From contig VTFK01000014.1 of assembly GCA_009617715.1 (NCBI GenBank), forward strand, positions 1,116,001-1,180,000: a stretch of 64,000 nt of DNA, read 5' to 3'. A program made the position numbers and the translations under genes. Below, piece by piece: positions 1 through 12,900 of the stretch (the first letter of the stretch is position 1; each line of letters starts with the position of its first letter). Source of the DNA: Plectrocnemia conspersa. Taxonomy: Eukaryota; Arthropoda; Insecta; Trichoptera; Polycentropodidae. The notes beneath the pieces are model-generated. The model was not told the origin of the DNA. It saw nothing but the letters and a program-made list of their open reading frames with translations, and did not search any database.

Positions 1-3000
1 GTTAGGAGGGAATGGTCTACTTTTTGGAGCGTTATTCTGAGGCATCGGTTTAGAAGTAACGTCGGGTTTTCTAATCTGTTTTATATTTTGTAGCGAAGTC
101 TTAGAATTTGGCAGTGATGTTTTATTAACTCCGTCCGACGGTCTATCGCTCTTCAAATTCGACGGTCTAGCGCCATTGAATTGAGGCCGTTTTTCCATTC
201 TTTTATCTGAAGACTTATTGAGTAACTGACCCTTTTCGTTAGAAGACGCAGGCCTTTGATTGGAGTTTTTATATTTATCGCCCATCTTAGAATTTGGTAA
301 TCGTTGTTCGATGACAGCTCTCAGAATAGACGATGATCCTGGCTTATTTTCACTATCGAGGGTCTTTTTATATTGATCAGTCTTCATCTTTTTAGAAGAA
401 TCACTTCTGAGATCGCTCTGCGACGGCTCTCTAGATCGCTTAAAACTTTGAGAGCTCGATTGAGATTTACCGTTGCTCACAGGAGGAGTTCCATGCCTGT
501 CGGAGCTGCTTTTCGATTGATTTGTGTTTTTATTCATTAAAACTTTAGCCGAGTCGTCTTTTTTGATTGAACTTTTCGGAAGGCACTCATTTTTAGAATC
601 TGGTTTTCTGTCGTCCGTTTTAGAACTAGAGGCGTTGGACGCCCTATCGCTTAGTTTGGGAATCCTCATACTTGATATTCCCGAACCGCTTGGTTTTGAA
701 GATGTAGATTTTGGTCTGTCTGATTTTCCACCTAAAATTAATATTATGCATTAAGAATATAAGTATAGATTAATAGAATACTTCAAAAACAAACCAGAAC
801 TTGATTCTTTATCTCTTTCTTTATCTTTTTCCCGTCTCGATTTTGCTTCTTGGTATGCGCGCATTTCTTCATATTCTCTTTTCTGTCTCTTAGTCATTAA
901 TCGTTCCGGTTCTTCCATACTTTCTGTTTTCTTTGTTTCAACAACAACGGGCTCAAACTGTTTCTTCTCGGCGATTTTTAAAAGTTCGCTAAAGTCTAAC
1001 GGAGGCGGCATAGGACGTTTTGGCTTCGGCTTCTCCTCTTTCGTCTCTTTTTTATCATTCGACGTCACATACTCTATTTCATCTTGAACTAAATATAAAA
1101 CATCATAAAAATAATTAATAGTTTTATGGTTTATCTTAAACTTAATACGGGTAAAACTACAAAACGCGTTAATCGGTGATTAAAAAATTAAATAAAATTG
1201 GCTGCTTACAAGAAAACAAGTTTACATTAAAACATTGAGAGGAAAAAAATTTAACACTTTTCCAGAGAAAATCCACTGAAAACACCTATTAATTAATGAT
1301 AAATCAAAATTCAATTGAACTGGTTTCCATAGAAGATAATAATTACATGATTGGCCAACGAAGAATTTAATCCACAATATAATGTCAAAATAATTAACCT
1401 TTTCAATGCCATGCGAGCATTTTGTCGCTCGATGTGGTCATGATGCTAGTGCCGCATGAGACTTTGAGAAGGTCATTGACTTGATTGAAAGTATACCTGA
1501 TAGCAGCGATGATGAATTTTGTCTCGATTGTGATGATGAAGAAAATACAATTGTTTCCAAGAAATTATTAGTAGAAATTTTGGAAAGAAATAATACTAAA
1601 AATGTTAAGATTACTATAAATTCTCAAGCAAAAAAAACTACTACAACATCAAGAGATGAAAATTTTTCTTAGCTATTGTGGAGATGAAAATATATTTCAA
1701 ATATATTGTTTGCTGGAAACTAAAGCGCCCTGTAAACGATCAAATAATTTGTCAAATTTTACATGATTCAAATTTTTTGAAAGGCTGCGAGCATATTTAT
1801 TTATTTGACAAAAAGATATACCTTTAAGCACCTTACCAATATTTCAAGTTATTTTTTGATGATGAACTAATGGATAAAAATTGTAGAAAAAAGTATTAGA
1901 TAGAATGACTCATAATCAGCCAAGTTTTTGTCAATTCTAATAGAAAAAATGCTTTCAACTGACGAACAAATATGCTATTTGAAAGTTTGCCATCATTTAA
2001 AACAATATTTGCCACTAAAACCCTGGAAATTTGGATATAAAAACTGGAACAGAAAATGATTCAACTAAGAGTTTTCCAGATGAACCAGATCTCGGGGCGA
2101 GCAGTAACGTCATTGTTAGATTATCTAAAGAAATTCTTACAAACTTAATTTTGATAATTATTATACATATATATGAGAGTTATAAGCAATTTGGCAAAAA
2201 ATGGAATACATTCTTTTGGAACTGTGAGGAAAATAGAATTCCATCTTATAAAGTTCCAAGTGAAATTGACGCTAAAAAAAAAAGGTACCTCAGATGAATT
2301 TATGACAGATTTTGAAGTAGTAGTGGACTAGTAATGTCTTTTGGAATTACAATAAATTGGTGGTATTTTTGCCGTCATTTGTGGGAATAAATCCGATGCA
2401 TTTTGTTCAAAGATATGACAAAAAATAAACAAAAAGTTCAGGTTCCGTGCCCCACCGTTGTCAAACAATATAATAGTCACATGTATGGTGTTGATTTGTT
2501 AGATAGCATGATTGGAAGATGTATAATTATGTGGTCAATAAAATAGTACATGCAGCTATTCTACCATTGTTTATTATTGATAATTCATCCTCAAAAAAGC
2601 CGGGAAGACCATCTACATTACAGAAAGGAATCGAAATCAAGCAAAAAAGCTAAATACGTCAACGCCATCACCTCAAGATGTATGATTAGATAAAATGAAT
2701 ATTTTACGATTTAAAATGACACTCGATTACGGTGTAAATATCAAAAAAATGATATTTCTTGAGAATATTTTTAAAAATATATTTTTATTATTTTTCTCCA
2801 ATTTAAATTATTAATAGTAATCAGAAACAAATTTTGTTTTTATAAAATAGTAACTGTAGGGTTAAGAAGTATTTTCAACAAAATAATGAAAAAAATATTT
2901 CGTGTGTAGCTGAGAATTGATATTCATAGAAACACTAAAAAATAATATTAACACACAAACACCACAGTAAGCTAATATTTTTAGGTAGATTACCACTCAA

Positions 3001-4419
3001 AAACCACTTATTGTTACTACCTACTGCATTGTTCGTGCTGTTCAAACCTAAACCTAAACTAAACAAATTAATCATTATACCATTATTATATTTGTTTAGG
3101 TTAGGTTTGGGTTTGAACAGCAAATGGACGTTTCGCAATTGTCAAATTGCGAAAAGCATGGCGCCATGCTAACTAACATAGTTTAATCATAGTTTTTATA
3201 TTTAAAAAAAAAGAAGAATAAATAGATTTTCTATAAAAAGTTTTAAAAAAAGTTTGTCATTAATGTGGGATATAACGAAATTTGAGGATATGATAACTGC
3301 TCTATGATATGATGGACACTAGAGAAAATGCTCGGGCTGGTCACTACAGAGCTTTGCCATTGGGCAGTCGCAAAAACTAAATGGTTTGTCCCTAAGTCAA
3401 TGTTACACTCTGACTTAAAAATAGATACATTTTGATAAATTTATCAAAATATCTTATACCAGAAATAAAAATAAATAATCAATATTGGTGAATTAAAAAC
3501 AAGTTTAAAAAAAGAAAAATGTGATGTCTGACAATACAAACATACACCAAAACTGGATTAAACATTTTCAACTTAATAGCTATTTGAAAATTAAAAGACA
3601 AAAATCCCAGATTATTTTTAAGAATCTAGTAAAAATGATGCCACTGATTTATATAATAAAAAAACTTACTAAAAGAATCATCGTTATAAGTCCGTTGTTT
3701 TCTTTTCCGCCGATGTGGTAACATTTCTTCAGCTTGCTGCCGCAATATGGCAGCACGCACCCGATCCTTAGTACCCAATAAATCGCCATCCGCCACTTTC
3801 TTTCCAGTGGGAAACTTTTCTTCGTCTGGTAACTTTTTGTACTTCTCCATCATCTTGGAGTAATACGCCGAAGCTTCTTGAGAAACATAACCGTAATCGT
3901 CTTCGTCTGGTTGATCAGGTCCATGCATCGTAACAGCTGTGTTATCATTATCTACGGCTTCTTCGAGGACCGATTTATTGGCAGACTTGATGACCTTGAG
4001 CATTTTTTTGATTTTATTCGTGGCCTTAGGGTCTCTCATTGCTAGCAGCTCGTCCCTTTTCCGTCTTGATTCCTCTTGTTTGCGGCGATCTTCTTCTTCC
4101 TTCTTCGCAAGGAACTTTCTGATGTTTTGCGATAGCTGCTTGGACTTGGCTTCCTTCTTGGGTGGTTCAAATTTAGTTTTGTAAAAATTAGACTGAAACA
4201 AGTTGCAACTTGCGTTAGCTTGTTCAAATAAAGACGCTATGTAGATAATGTGACCAACGGCTGAAGACACGCCGTGATGTGTTCGAAAAGTTGTATTTAT
4301 AATAACTAGGCCACGATGGGCAAGGATAGAAAGTTGCGTAATGGTATTTTGAAGCTACTTACTCCATTTCTACCACCGTTGTTTTTCTGCGCTACTTGCA
4401 AAACAGAACCAAAATCCAT
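1..4419 (-). CDS. SPTY2D1: SPT2 (SPTY2D1) histone chaperone, partial at C-terminus
   Basis: Four exons joined by hand: 4363-4419, 3670-4192, 795-1088 and 1-731. All have GT-AG borders, and the frame stays open for 535 codons to the left edge. The start MDFGSVLQVAQKN matches the conserved SPT2 N-terminus. It is followed by a Lys/Arg/Glu-rich coiled stretch (about residues 28-75), an acidic patch, a second conserved block containing PPPLDFSELLKIAEKKQFEP, and a long Ser/Lys/Arg-rich disordered region. SPT2 binds histones H3-H4 during transcription in the nucleus (family knowledge). The conserved C-terminal histone-binding domain would lie beyond position 1 and is not seen. Intron 2 (1089-3669) is large and holds a decayed piggyBac and a fold-back repeat. 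The exons are more GC-rich than the introns. The start is the first ATG in frame with the family N-terminus. Confidence 0.9.
1394..2865 (+). mobile_element. Decayed piggyBac-like element in SPT2 intron 2
   Basis: TTAA occurs at both ends (1394-1397 and 2862-2865), with CCTTTTCAATGCC inside the left end and CTGTAGGG inside the right. Between them are broken transposase pieces on the plus strand. An acidic N-terminal part with IPDSSDDEF lies at about 1485-1670. Later fragments, read in several frames with many stops, include SSKKPGRPS near 2590. The element lies antisense to the host gene and can have no active product. The family call rests on the TTAA site and fragment similarity; the exact right end is less certain. 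Confidence 0.6.
3037..3160. repeat. Fold-back repeat with the dispersed GTTTGAACAGCAAATGG motif
   Basis: Arms 3037-3067 and 3091-3121 are inverted copies with about two mismatches around a 23-nt loop. The right arm runs into a motif, GTTTGAACAGCAAATGGACG followed by TTTCGCAA, that recurs near 11874, 24850, 25010 and (inverted) 63515. It sits in intron 2 of the SPT2 gene. Confidence 0.75.
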
Positions 4420-4974
4420 CGGAAATGCGGAGTCGGGAACGAACCACCCCAGACAGCTGCTTACATACCACTGACAGACGTCAACGATGAACAATGGTCA
4501 TAATAACATATTTATCGGCCATCATAAAACATAAATGTTTTTTATATTCATCTGCGTTTATAAAAATGAAAATACAGCAAAATTCAAAATTTTAATAAAT
4601 TTTTAAACAGTGAATTATCTAATTCAACATTTTTTTTACAATTTAATTAATATTTAATATAAATATCATAGTTATGTTTTTTTATTATAAAATAAAATCC
4701 GTTCTTTTGGTATACTTTTTTTTATAAATGTACTCTCACAATGCGTATAGTCAAGCCCTCAATATGTTCAATACATATATGTTAATTACTATATTTAACG
4801 GTATGCGAAATAAATCGTTTTACATGCTAATCTAATCTGTTGTACTACGTGACTCGGCATCACTAAAATCGTTGTACAGAATTTTGTTCGTGGTTCACTA
4901 GCACCTAAAAAATCTTCTCGATGTTTTGGAGTATTCTGATAATAAATAAAGAAACTAAATTAAAAGTTTTTGGT
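4420..4974. other. AT-rich 5' flank of SPT2, no gene seen
   Basis: Upstream of the SPT2 start. Strongly AT-rich with short poly-T runs and no coding signal. It should contain the SPT2 promoter, but no specific element is recognisable. Confidence 0.5.
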
Positions 4975-5215
4975 GGGGTCATTTCCCTCCTCCTCATCCT
5001 TTAATCTATCCAGAAAAATGTATATAATTTAATAAAATACTTTGAATCTTAATGATATCCAAATATTAAAAAAACAACCACTAACTAGCCAACTTTTGCA
5101 CCCCACCTTCATGGAAAAACCTAAAAAGTCGTCTCTGATTCTAAATCAAAAATTCTCAGGTTATCCCTCAAAGAAAATCTACAAAAACAGTCTCGAACAG
5201 AGCTTCGAACCGAAA
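4975..5215 (+). repeat. Repeat family A, partial copy 1
   Basis: Resembles 62985-63190 on the same strand and 25310-25575 on the opposite strand. Shared landmarks are a pyrimidine-rich stretch, AATATTAAAAAAA, CAACTTTTGC and TTCTAAATCAAAAATTCTC-like blocks in the same order. It is truncated relative to the longer copies and has no convincing coding frame. Confidence 0.6.
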
Positions 5216-5239
5216 CTAAAGCAAAAACCGTAAACCAGA

Positions 5240-5690
5240 AAACCCGTTATTTTTGTTGAAACGAAAACCGGAGCTGAGCAAAAAATTATTGGTTTATTTC
5301 AGTTCGGTACATGTTCAAAAAACGCAGTTAAAAAAAGTGTAACTTGAGAAACATTTGAAAAATATTTGGAGCAAATTACAATTTAGAGGATTCTTTAAAT
5401 AGTAAAGAATTGTCGATAGAAACAAATAGATTTTCTATTTCAACAGATGTAGACATTGAATTTATAGTGAATAACTTTGACAATGTACAAAAATAGGACA
5501 GAAAAAAACGTATTTTAGAATTTTGGGAGGAAAATAAAAATGCATATCCTTATTCATATAAATTTAAAATGATGGTTTTAGGAACTTCAGCAACATAAGC
5601 TTGTGTTGAAAGGGTTATCTTTGGCTTCACGTTTATTTTGCGAGACAATCGAAACAATTAATATTACTCAAAATTTATTTATTTTACATA
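5240..5690 (+). mobile_element. Decayed hAT transposase C-terminus, copy 1
   Basis: The 5510-5640 segment translates in part as [17 protein letters not shown] followed by VERV-like text. This is the C-terminal dimerisation region of hAT transposases. In-frame stops break it. A closely related, better preserved copy lies at 43030-44110, and both have GTTATTTTTGT and CGAAAACCGGAGCTGA near their left ends. No intact ends or target duplication were found. Confidence 0.7.
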
Positions 5691-5807
5691 ATTTAATCAT
5701 TTATTGTAACCTAACAATTGGTAAGGCTTAAGCCCAATGCATTACAATGGGGGTAAATCTGTACGAACAGTGTAACTCAATTAGACAAAAAATAATTCAA
5801 TTAGTAA

Positions 5808-5959
5808 GGCGGCTTCCGTCAATTATGTCATAGGTTTAGGGGGGGATTATGCCAGTTGAAACGAACAGGAGTCTGTCTCAATGAAATCTTGTAATATAGG
5901 GGGGAAGGCGGGAGGTAAAAATTTACAAAAAACATATGACATTATTTATGGAAGCCGCC
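5808..5959. mobile_element. 152-bp Harbinger-like MITE with TAA target duplication
   Basis: Terminal inverted repeats begin GGCGGCTTCC and end GGAAGCCGCC, extending imperfectly to ATGTCAT. Direct TAA flanks lie at 5805-5807 and 5960-5962. A three-base TWA duplication with GG-starting termini fits the PIF/Harbinger class. There is no open frame. A lone right-end fragment of the same family occurs at about 19788-19808. Confidence 0.75.
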
Positions 5960-5962
5960 TAA

Positions 5963-7123
5963 GTAGATATTAAAACCACCAGACAAAGTCTGTGAATTGG
6001 TGACATCTATATATATTATGGGTAATTTAAATAATTTATAATCGATAGATGTCACTTTGCAGCTAGGTCTATTTTTTATAATAGCGCATTTTATAAATAA
6101 AAATTCGAGTATGCTGTCGTGGCTAGAACCCGCGACATCTGGGTTACCAAACCTATCTTAAATAATTTTCTTTCAGGAAAGGAATTAAAATAAGCCTTTA
6201 AAAATATAACATTTTTAATGTATCGTTGTTTAAACTGAAACTTATTTTATTGCAGATTGCCCTTGTTGCAGTAAAAAATATTCACTAGTCGGCTGAATTG
6301 TTGTATGATCCAAATATTTTTCTATGACTTTTTTTATTAAAATATATAATTTCTCTTCTAATTATTTTTTTTTTTGCTAAATTTTTCATATTGTTATTAG
6401 CAGCTTTACATTTTATTAATTACTTTCTAAAGCTTGTCGTTCAATGATAATTCAACAGCAGGTGACTCAGCTGGACTAATAATTTACCGTTAATTAGAAA
6501 TTTATTTACCCGTAATGAAATTTAGACATATTTACCGAAAACCGGTAGTGCATGCCTTGTAACTATAGATGTAATCAAATTATTATTATCTATTCGAATA
6601 AAGCAATGATTATATAATGATAAAAATACTTTTAATGGTGTAACGACAAATGTAAATATTTCGCAATTATTTATTTTCTTTTCTCGGATACATTATTGAT
6701 AAGCAGTGAAGATAGCTACCTATTATCTATATTACTTATTAGCAGTTCAAAAATACTCAATAATCTAAATAACTTATTTTTAAAATAAAGTGTCTTTGCA
6801 TTGAAATTATTAATAATTTCTACACTCAAATTTCCTTTTCTTATTCAATTTTAAATCATATTTAATTTACCTAGATCTTTGAATTTATTGTTAGTTTATA
6901 GATCTAAAACATTTAATATTCTAAATATTAGGCATATTATTTTTTAATGTAATCCATCAGTGTATAGAGTTTCATTACATGATTACAGCAAATTATATTA
7001 TTTCGTAACCATAGTTACACAATAGAATTTTCTTATGTAAAAGTGACTGAATGTGTTTATTTTTGTTAGTTATTGATCAGAGTTTTATTTCTTATTATTT
7101 TGTAATTATATACCGTTCATTAA
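5963..7123. other. AT-rich 5' flank of TBC1D19, no gene seen
   Basis: About 1.2 kb of AT-rich DNA ahead of the TBC1D19 start, with short frames only. It must contain the promoter of that gene, but no element is recognisable. Confidence 0.5.
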
Positions 7124-9570
7124 ATGGAAGAGAAAAATATCCACCACAATGCACTCAAACTAGCAGATGAAATACTGCATATGCCAATGTACAAACCTTT
7201 CATCAATGATATACAGGTTATGTGGAATAAATACATTTTTTCATAAATCAAAATCGTATCAATACAATGTTTCGTTTTAAAATTACAGAAATTGGTGGCA
7301 TCTTCTAACGTGAACAAAAATGACTTCAAAGGATCGTTGTTAACGGCTATGAAAGAGAGAGGTTTGGAGACTGAACTTCGAAACACGGTATTTCAATGGC
7401 TACGTTCGCTACAGAAGCCAGAAAAAGTACTAATAACGATAAAGCCATTATTTTATATTTGCTTGGATAAAAATTGATTTAATTTGTTCCTTACAGAATG
7501 AAAAATTTGCTTTCTTAAAGAAGGCAAATAATCAATGGGAAAAAAGAATACACAAATCTCTCAATTCGATGTGTGCCGATTTAGGTATTCCCTTAGCAAA
7601 ATTACGACTTCATACAGATAGAGACGAAATGTCGGATAAATGGAATGAATTAAGTACATACGATCAAGGCAATTGAACAGCTGTTTATTATACATAAGTA
7701 TATTGATTTATAAATTACTGATTAGATTTATTATATTTTCAGATTTGACCAGATATAGACCTGTATATGCTCCAAAAGATTTTCTTGAAGTATTGCTTTC
7801 ACTATCCGGGAATAGCTTCGAGCAGATAGAGTAAGTTAAAACGTAAATTATTTTTTAAAATGATATTTTCATTGGTGAATTGTTTCAGTGGTGAGCCGAA
7901 ATGGGAGTTTTCACATATTCCATTAAAAGTGAAAAATTTAGATGAACTGGTTAGTATTTTCATAAAATTAAATTTATTTATTTTTAACCTAAATGTGTAA
8001 CAATTTAATGTGAACGCTAAAAAATATGTATCACTCAAATCGGTTACGAAATCTATATGATAAAGCACGTTGCTACTTATTGTACAGTATGCTTTTATTG
8101 TTTTAATCTAGAGATTGCAATATCCTGAAATGTCTCAAGGTGAACCAATGCTCGGTGTGAATCCAAACATGGCCAGCTCAATCACTGGTTTCGTTTCATT
8201 GGAGGCCGAAAGAATGGAACTTGGATTGAGAGTAGCAAAACTTGGATACGCTCCAGTCTCACAAGAATATCTAAAACGCGGATGTCCAACATGTTTGCGA
8301 GCCATATTATGGGCACAAGTTTTAGGAACAGATATTAATCAAGAAGTAATCTCATTTCTTAGTCGTAATATAAAAATAAGTATTTATTATTTATTATACA
8401 TATATTATTACAGCACATAGATTACTATGAAACGCTCAAAAATTCTGTTCTTCAGAACGATCTTATGATAGACAAGTTGATATTTAAAGACGTTCAACTG
8501 ACTGCGTCCAATGACGATCAATATTTTGTATATGAGGACATGCTTTATCAGGTATGTTTTACAAAATAATAAAATTTATATAATGTGTTTAAAATAAACT
8601 TTATTTTATTTAAAGGTTATGCTGTGCTTTTCGAGAGATTCTGAAGTTCAATCGTTGCTCAAATCTATATTAGGTAATCCAATGGTGACGACCATTAAAG
8701 GTAAACTTTCCGGCAGCGATTCAATCATAAACTTTCCGCCAAGTGGTGTAATACCGTTTCACGGTTTTACGATGTACGGTGAGTATTATTCTATAGCTTT
8801 GATAATATTAATTTATGAATAGATATTAATCGATTTTAACTTTCAATAGCAACACCTTTCTGCTATTTATATGACGATCCTGTGAGATTATATTATACGT
8901 TTCGAGCGTTTTACTTACGATACTGGCATCGATTACATACAATATCTACACATCCACAAGTAAATATAAAAAACAATCTCAATATATTATATTAACTGAC
9001 ATTTTGAATTTTGTATCTTGATTCTATACATCATTATTCGCCTGCGAGCTGAAACGGAGTCTTGTCATAGTGCAGACTTTTTAGGACCGTTACCAAAATG
9101 TCAGTTATCACATTTTTGATTTAACACTACTTATTTTAAATAATGCATAACTTTTCCAGGGAATAGTCTCCTTGTGTTTGTTGTACGAAAGATTGTTACA
9201 AGCATACGAACCAGCTCTTTGGTCTCATTTCAGAAATTTGAACGTCGAACCGTAAGTCTCGCTAAAGATATAAGAATAAAGCTTATGATATATTATTATT
9301 TTTAATTATTTCAGCATCAGAGTGGTCCTTAAATGGTTGATTAGAGCGTTCAGTGGTCATTTGCCACCCGAGCAGCTATTACTCTTGTGGGATTTGATAT
9401 TAGCTAGAGATTCTCTCGAACCGTTACCTTTGCTGGCTGTAGCTATTGTGTCTTTTCGACGGGAAAGCATTTGTCAGGTTAAAACAGCTCAGAATATAGA
9501 AGCAGTGCTTGCAGACTTATCCACTATATCAGTAATGACATTGTTACAATTATCGTTAATGAAAGAATGA
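7124..9570 (+). CDS. TBC1D19: TBC1 domain family member 19 homologue (Rab GAP-like)
   Basis: Eleven exons: 7124-7216, 7289-7426, 7497-7653, 7743-7830, 7889-7949, 8112-8345, 8414-8551, 8616-8778, 8850-8959, 9160-9251 and 9315-9570. All use GT-AG, and they sum to 1530 nt (509 aa plus stop), close to the vertebrate length of about 526. Recognisable blocks include SLNSMCADLGIPLAK, RPVYAPKDFLEV, RGCPTCLRA, TASNDDQYFVYEDMLYQV, GVIPFHGFTMY and the C-terminal AVLADLSTISVM. The family has a TBC fold of the kind that stimulates Rab GTPases. The IxxDxxR arginine-finger motif reads IFKDVQL, with Leu at the Arg position, as I recall for the vertebrate protein, so GAP activity is doubtful. The gene is divergent from SPT2 and convergent with eIF2B epsilon. 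The start is the ATG giving the best N-terminal match. Confidence 0.92.
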
Positions 9571-9906
9571 ATATAAAATTTATACTGTAATTAAATGAAT
9601 ACTAGTGTGTAAAACAGGTTCTATTAAAATGTTGCCAAAACGTCGCAATATCATCAAGATTATAATCAAAAAATATTAAAAGAAACATGGTTAAGATTTA
9701 TAGAAAATTATGGCCTTCATAACTAATCTTTAAGTCAATTTACTGCCAAAAAAATTGTTTTTAGAGAGCCGGTTAAATGCACATATATGTACTAAAGAAT
9801 TTTTAAATAATGTACTTAATAAAAAAACTTTTTTGTATAAATATATCATAATATTCAAGATGTTAACTTTTCATTTTAAAATAATTATATATATATACAT
9901 AAAAAA
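9571..9906. terminator. Convergent 3' ends of TBC1D19 and eIF2B epsilon
   Basis: A 336-bp spacer between the two stop codons. An AATAAA at 9818-9823 is the clearest candidate poly(A) signal for TBC1D19. The two 3' UTRs must be short or overlap here. No other gene is visible. Confidence 0.5.
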
Positions 9907-12900
9907 TTAATCACTCTCTTCTTCGCTGGATTGGTTGAGCCATTCTATGAATTTCTTTAAAACGACGTTATTGTTAAGAACGGATTCTTCGTCAACATCT
10001 TCATACCATTTCATAATGATTTCTTCTGTAATGACGTCCTTTTCGTAAAGAAAATGTAGCACTTGACCAACCCTTTGTATGAGTGCTTCATTATTCTCAC
10101 AACTCTCCTGTAAATTACATAATATATGTCATATTTCATCTAAACTTTATAAATTAAAAAAAATAATACAACCTCAATAGCTCTCAAACAATCCATCATT
10201 GCGTCATTACCTTTTATGTAATTAGCAATAATTGGCGTGAAATAATTGAATAGTTCTTTGAATGTAACTACGATATTTGTAGTTGTGGCCATCGGTGGTA
10301 AACTGAATAATGCTCTTACGACATAAAAATTGACTTCTTGCAATGACATGTTGTAAGCGTAACGCGAAGAATTTATCTCGAGTATCAAATAGTCGCACTT
10401 CAACTTCTCTTCAAAGCCCCGAGCCAAGCTGTCTATTACCTCATGCAAGAATACTAAAAAAAAAGTATTAATACAAACTTTACAGAAACAGAAATTAAAT
10501 AATTAATTTTCAACTAACAATTTGTATCTTCTTGGACAGGCGATGCTGATCGGCTCGTTTCTTCTTCAGATGAAGACGCATAACATTCTGATTTATTATC
10601 ATTCCAATTATTAGACACGGTCAATAATGGCATATCTGCTTTTTCAGTATCTGAAGCATCTGAATCAATAGATTCGTTATCATTGCCCTTATCAAATTCA
10701 AGTTTGTGAGCCTTCTCTCCGATTTTCTTAGACGCTACAAGAATGCAATACAGAGAAGAGTTTTAAATACTGATACTTATTCTGAAAAAAGATTGAAATA
10801 CACAAAACGATATCATATAACAACATCAAAAAAAAAACACTACACTACAACAGAATATAATATATAAATACAAATAATCAAAGACTTACAACTAGTCGGC
10901 TTTTGTTGAACTAGAGCTTTTTCTAACTTTTCATTTTTATTCAGTTTAACACCACTGCCTAGAATGACTGCATTTAGATCCACTTTAGTATCTAAAGTGC
11001 ATTTAGATCCAAGAACTGATGCAACAATGTGACAATTCGCATTCACTGTGCAACCGTCCATTATATAACTGTCCGATATGTGAACGTCTGAACCAATTTT
11101 ACAATTTTTTCCAATTACAGATCTAGTTATTACTGTATTTTCACCAACAATGCTTCCTAATGCAATCACAACGTACTCTTCCAAAGTGCATTTTCTAAAA
11201 ATTGATATTAAAAATTTAGGTACTGGTCGTTTTTATACCGGTCACATTGCATATATACACTGAAGCAATTTGGCACATGCGTGGAAGTCGTGTTAATACT
11301 TGAGTGAAGTGTCTTTTTTCGCAACGTGAAATATGATTAAAAAACTATAATATAGCAAATATTTAGGGTTCTTAATTAAATATTTGAATATTCGTAAGAT
11401 ATTTGTTTATACTATCTCGAATGAAATTTGAAAAATCTTTGTATACTTGAACAGAACACATAGTCGTTTTCTCTCTCAATATATCCGAGTGACTAGTGCC
11501 GCTCCAAAATTCATGGTTGTTTATTTTGTTTCGAAATGCAAGACAATGAAACGCATATTTTTACCAAAAAAATGCTTTTACGCATTCAAAAACAAAATGT
11601 TTATCGGTTGCGTCTACTATGACCGAATTATATTCATAATTATATTCACAAGGAAAAAAACTGATTGACTAAATCTAATCTTAAATCTTTAATAATATTA
11701 TATCTAAATTTAACCTTCTCAATCCATGATTTATACTGAATTAGATCTTAAAAAAATAATTGCTTCTAATAAGTCATGTTTATGAAAACTCTTGATTGAG
11801 ATTTGATAATTTTAAGTGCGGAAAATAAACGCTGTTAAAGAAAATTATAAAAAGAAATTAAAAAAAAAAGGTTTGGGTTTGAACAGCAAATGGAGGTTTC
11901 ATAACTGTCAAATATGAGCGTGGTACCGTGATAATAAGCAATTACCAATCAAAATCAATGCATTTCATCAACTAAATCTCAATGCAACCCACAGATTAGA
12001 AGCTACTGATAAAATAATTTTAACATGTTTTTTAATTCTTTTTAATTTATAAGTTATCATATATTTTTGGGTTACACAAAGTTCTCACGACACAGCTATT
12101 TTCTCACATTATCAAATGAATAAATGACTCGTGGGTCGGTCAAGTGTTAAAACGACTTTTGCGCATACACCAAATTGCTTCATTATATTATATGTGCGAG
12201 CGCGCGGTGGCCGGTATAAAATCGACCAGTACCAAAATTTATTATTTTATATCATATATAAACTTCATGATTATAATAGATACTTACTTGGCTAAAGTTA
12301 CATCTCGGTGCCTATAAACATGATTTCTTAAGAGCATGTAATTATTCTCTTGCTTCGAAATGCCCATATCAGGTACTAACGGGAAGACCCATCTGTGCAT
12401 TATATCTTGGCTGTTTAATAATTTAAAAAATAATATTGTAAGAATTTTTAATACATGTAAATTATTAAATTACAGTGGGTACAAGTTTATTAAAATATAC
12501 AAAAGGTCAGTCATTATAAAAAGTCACAAAATTGTCAATGAATAGACAGACAGAGGGAAGAGAAATTCCTCAATGTCTCTCGGCAGTGATTCCACGCAGA
12601 CATCTCAAGTTACAAAATGATGGGTGGATTCCCTTCTGTGAAGGTTGCAGTGAAAAGTGCAAAAGGAACCTAGCCTATTAATTGAATTAGGTCATTCATT
12701 ACAAGATGAGTTACTCTTTGGTAGTTCCAAATTTCCGATTTTAAGTTAATTTTACCACATATAATTAAATAGATGAATAAATATTAAGTTATTGAAAAAC
12801 TTTTAATGAAAAGTATTTATAATTAATGTTATTCTGAATTTCAGAAATATGGGTAAATAAAAAAAAATAATTTATTTACCTCACTGTTTGATACATCTGC

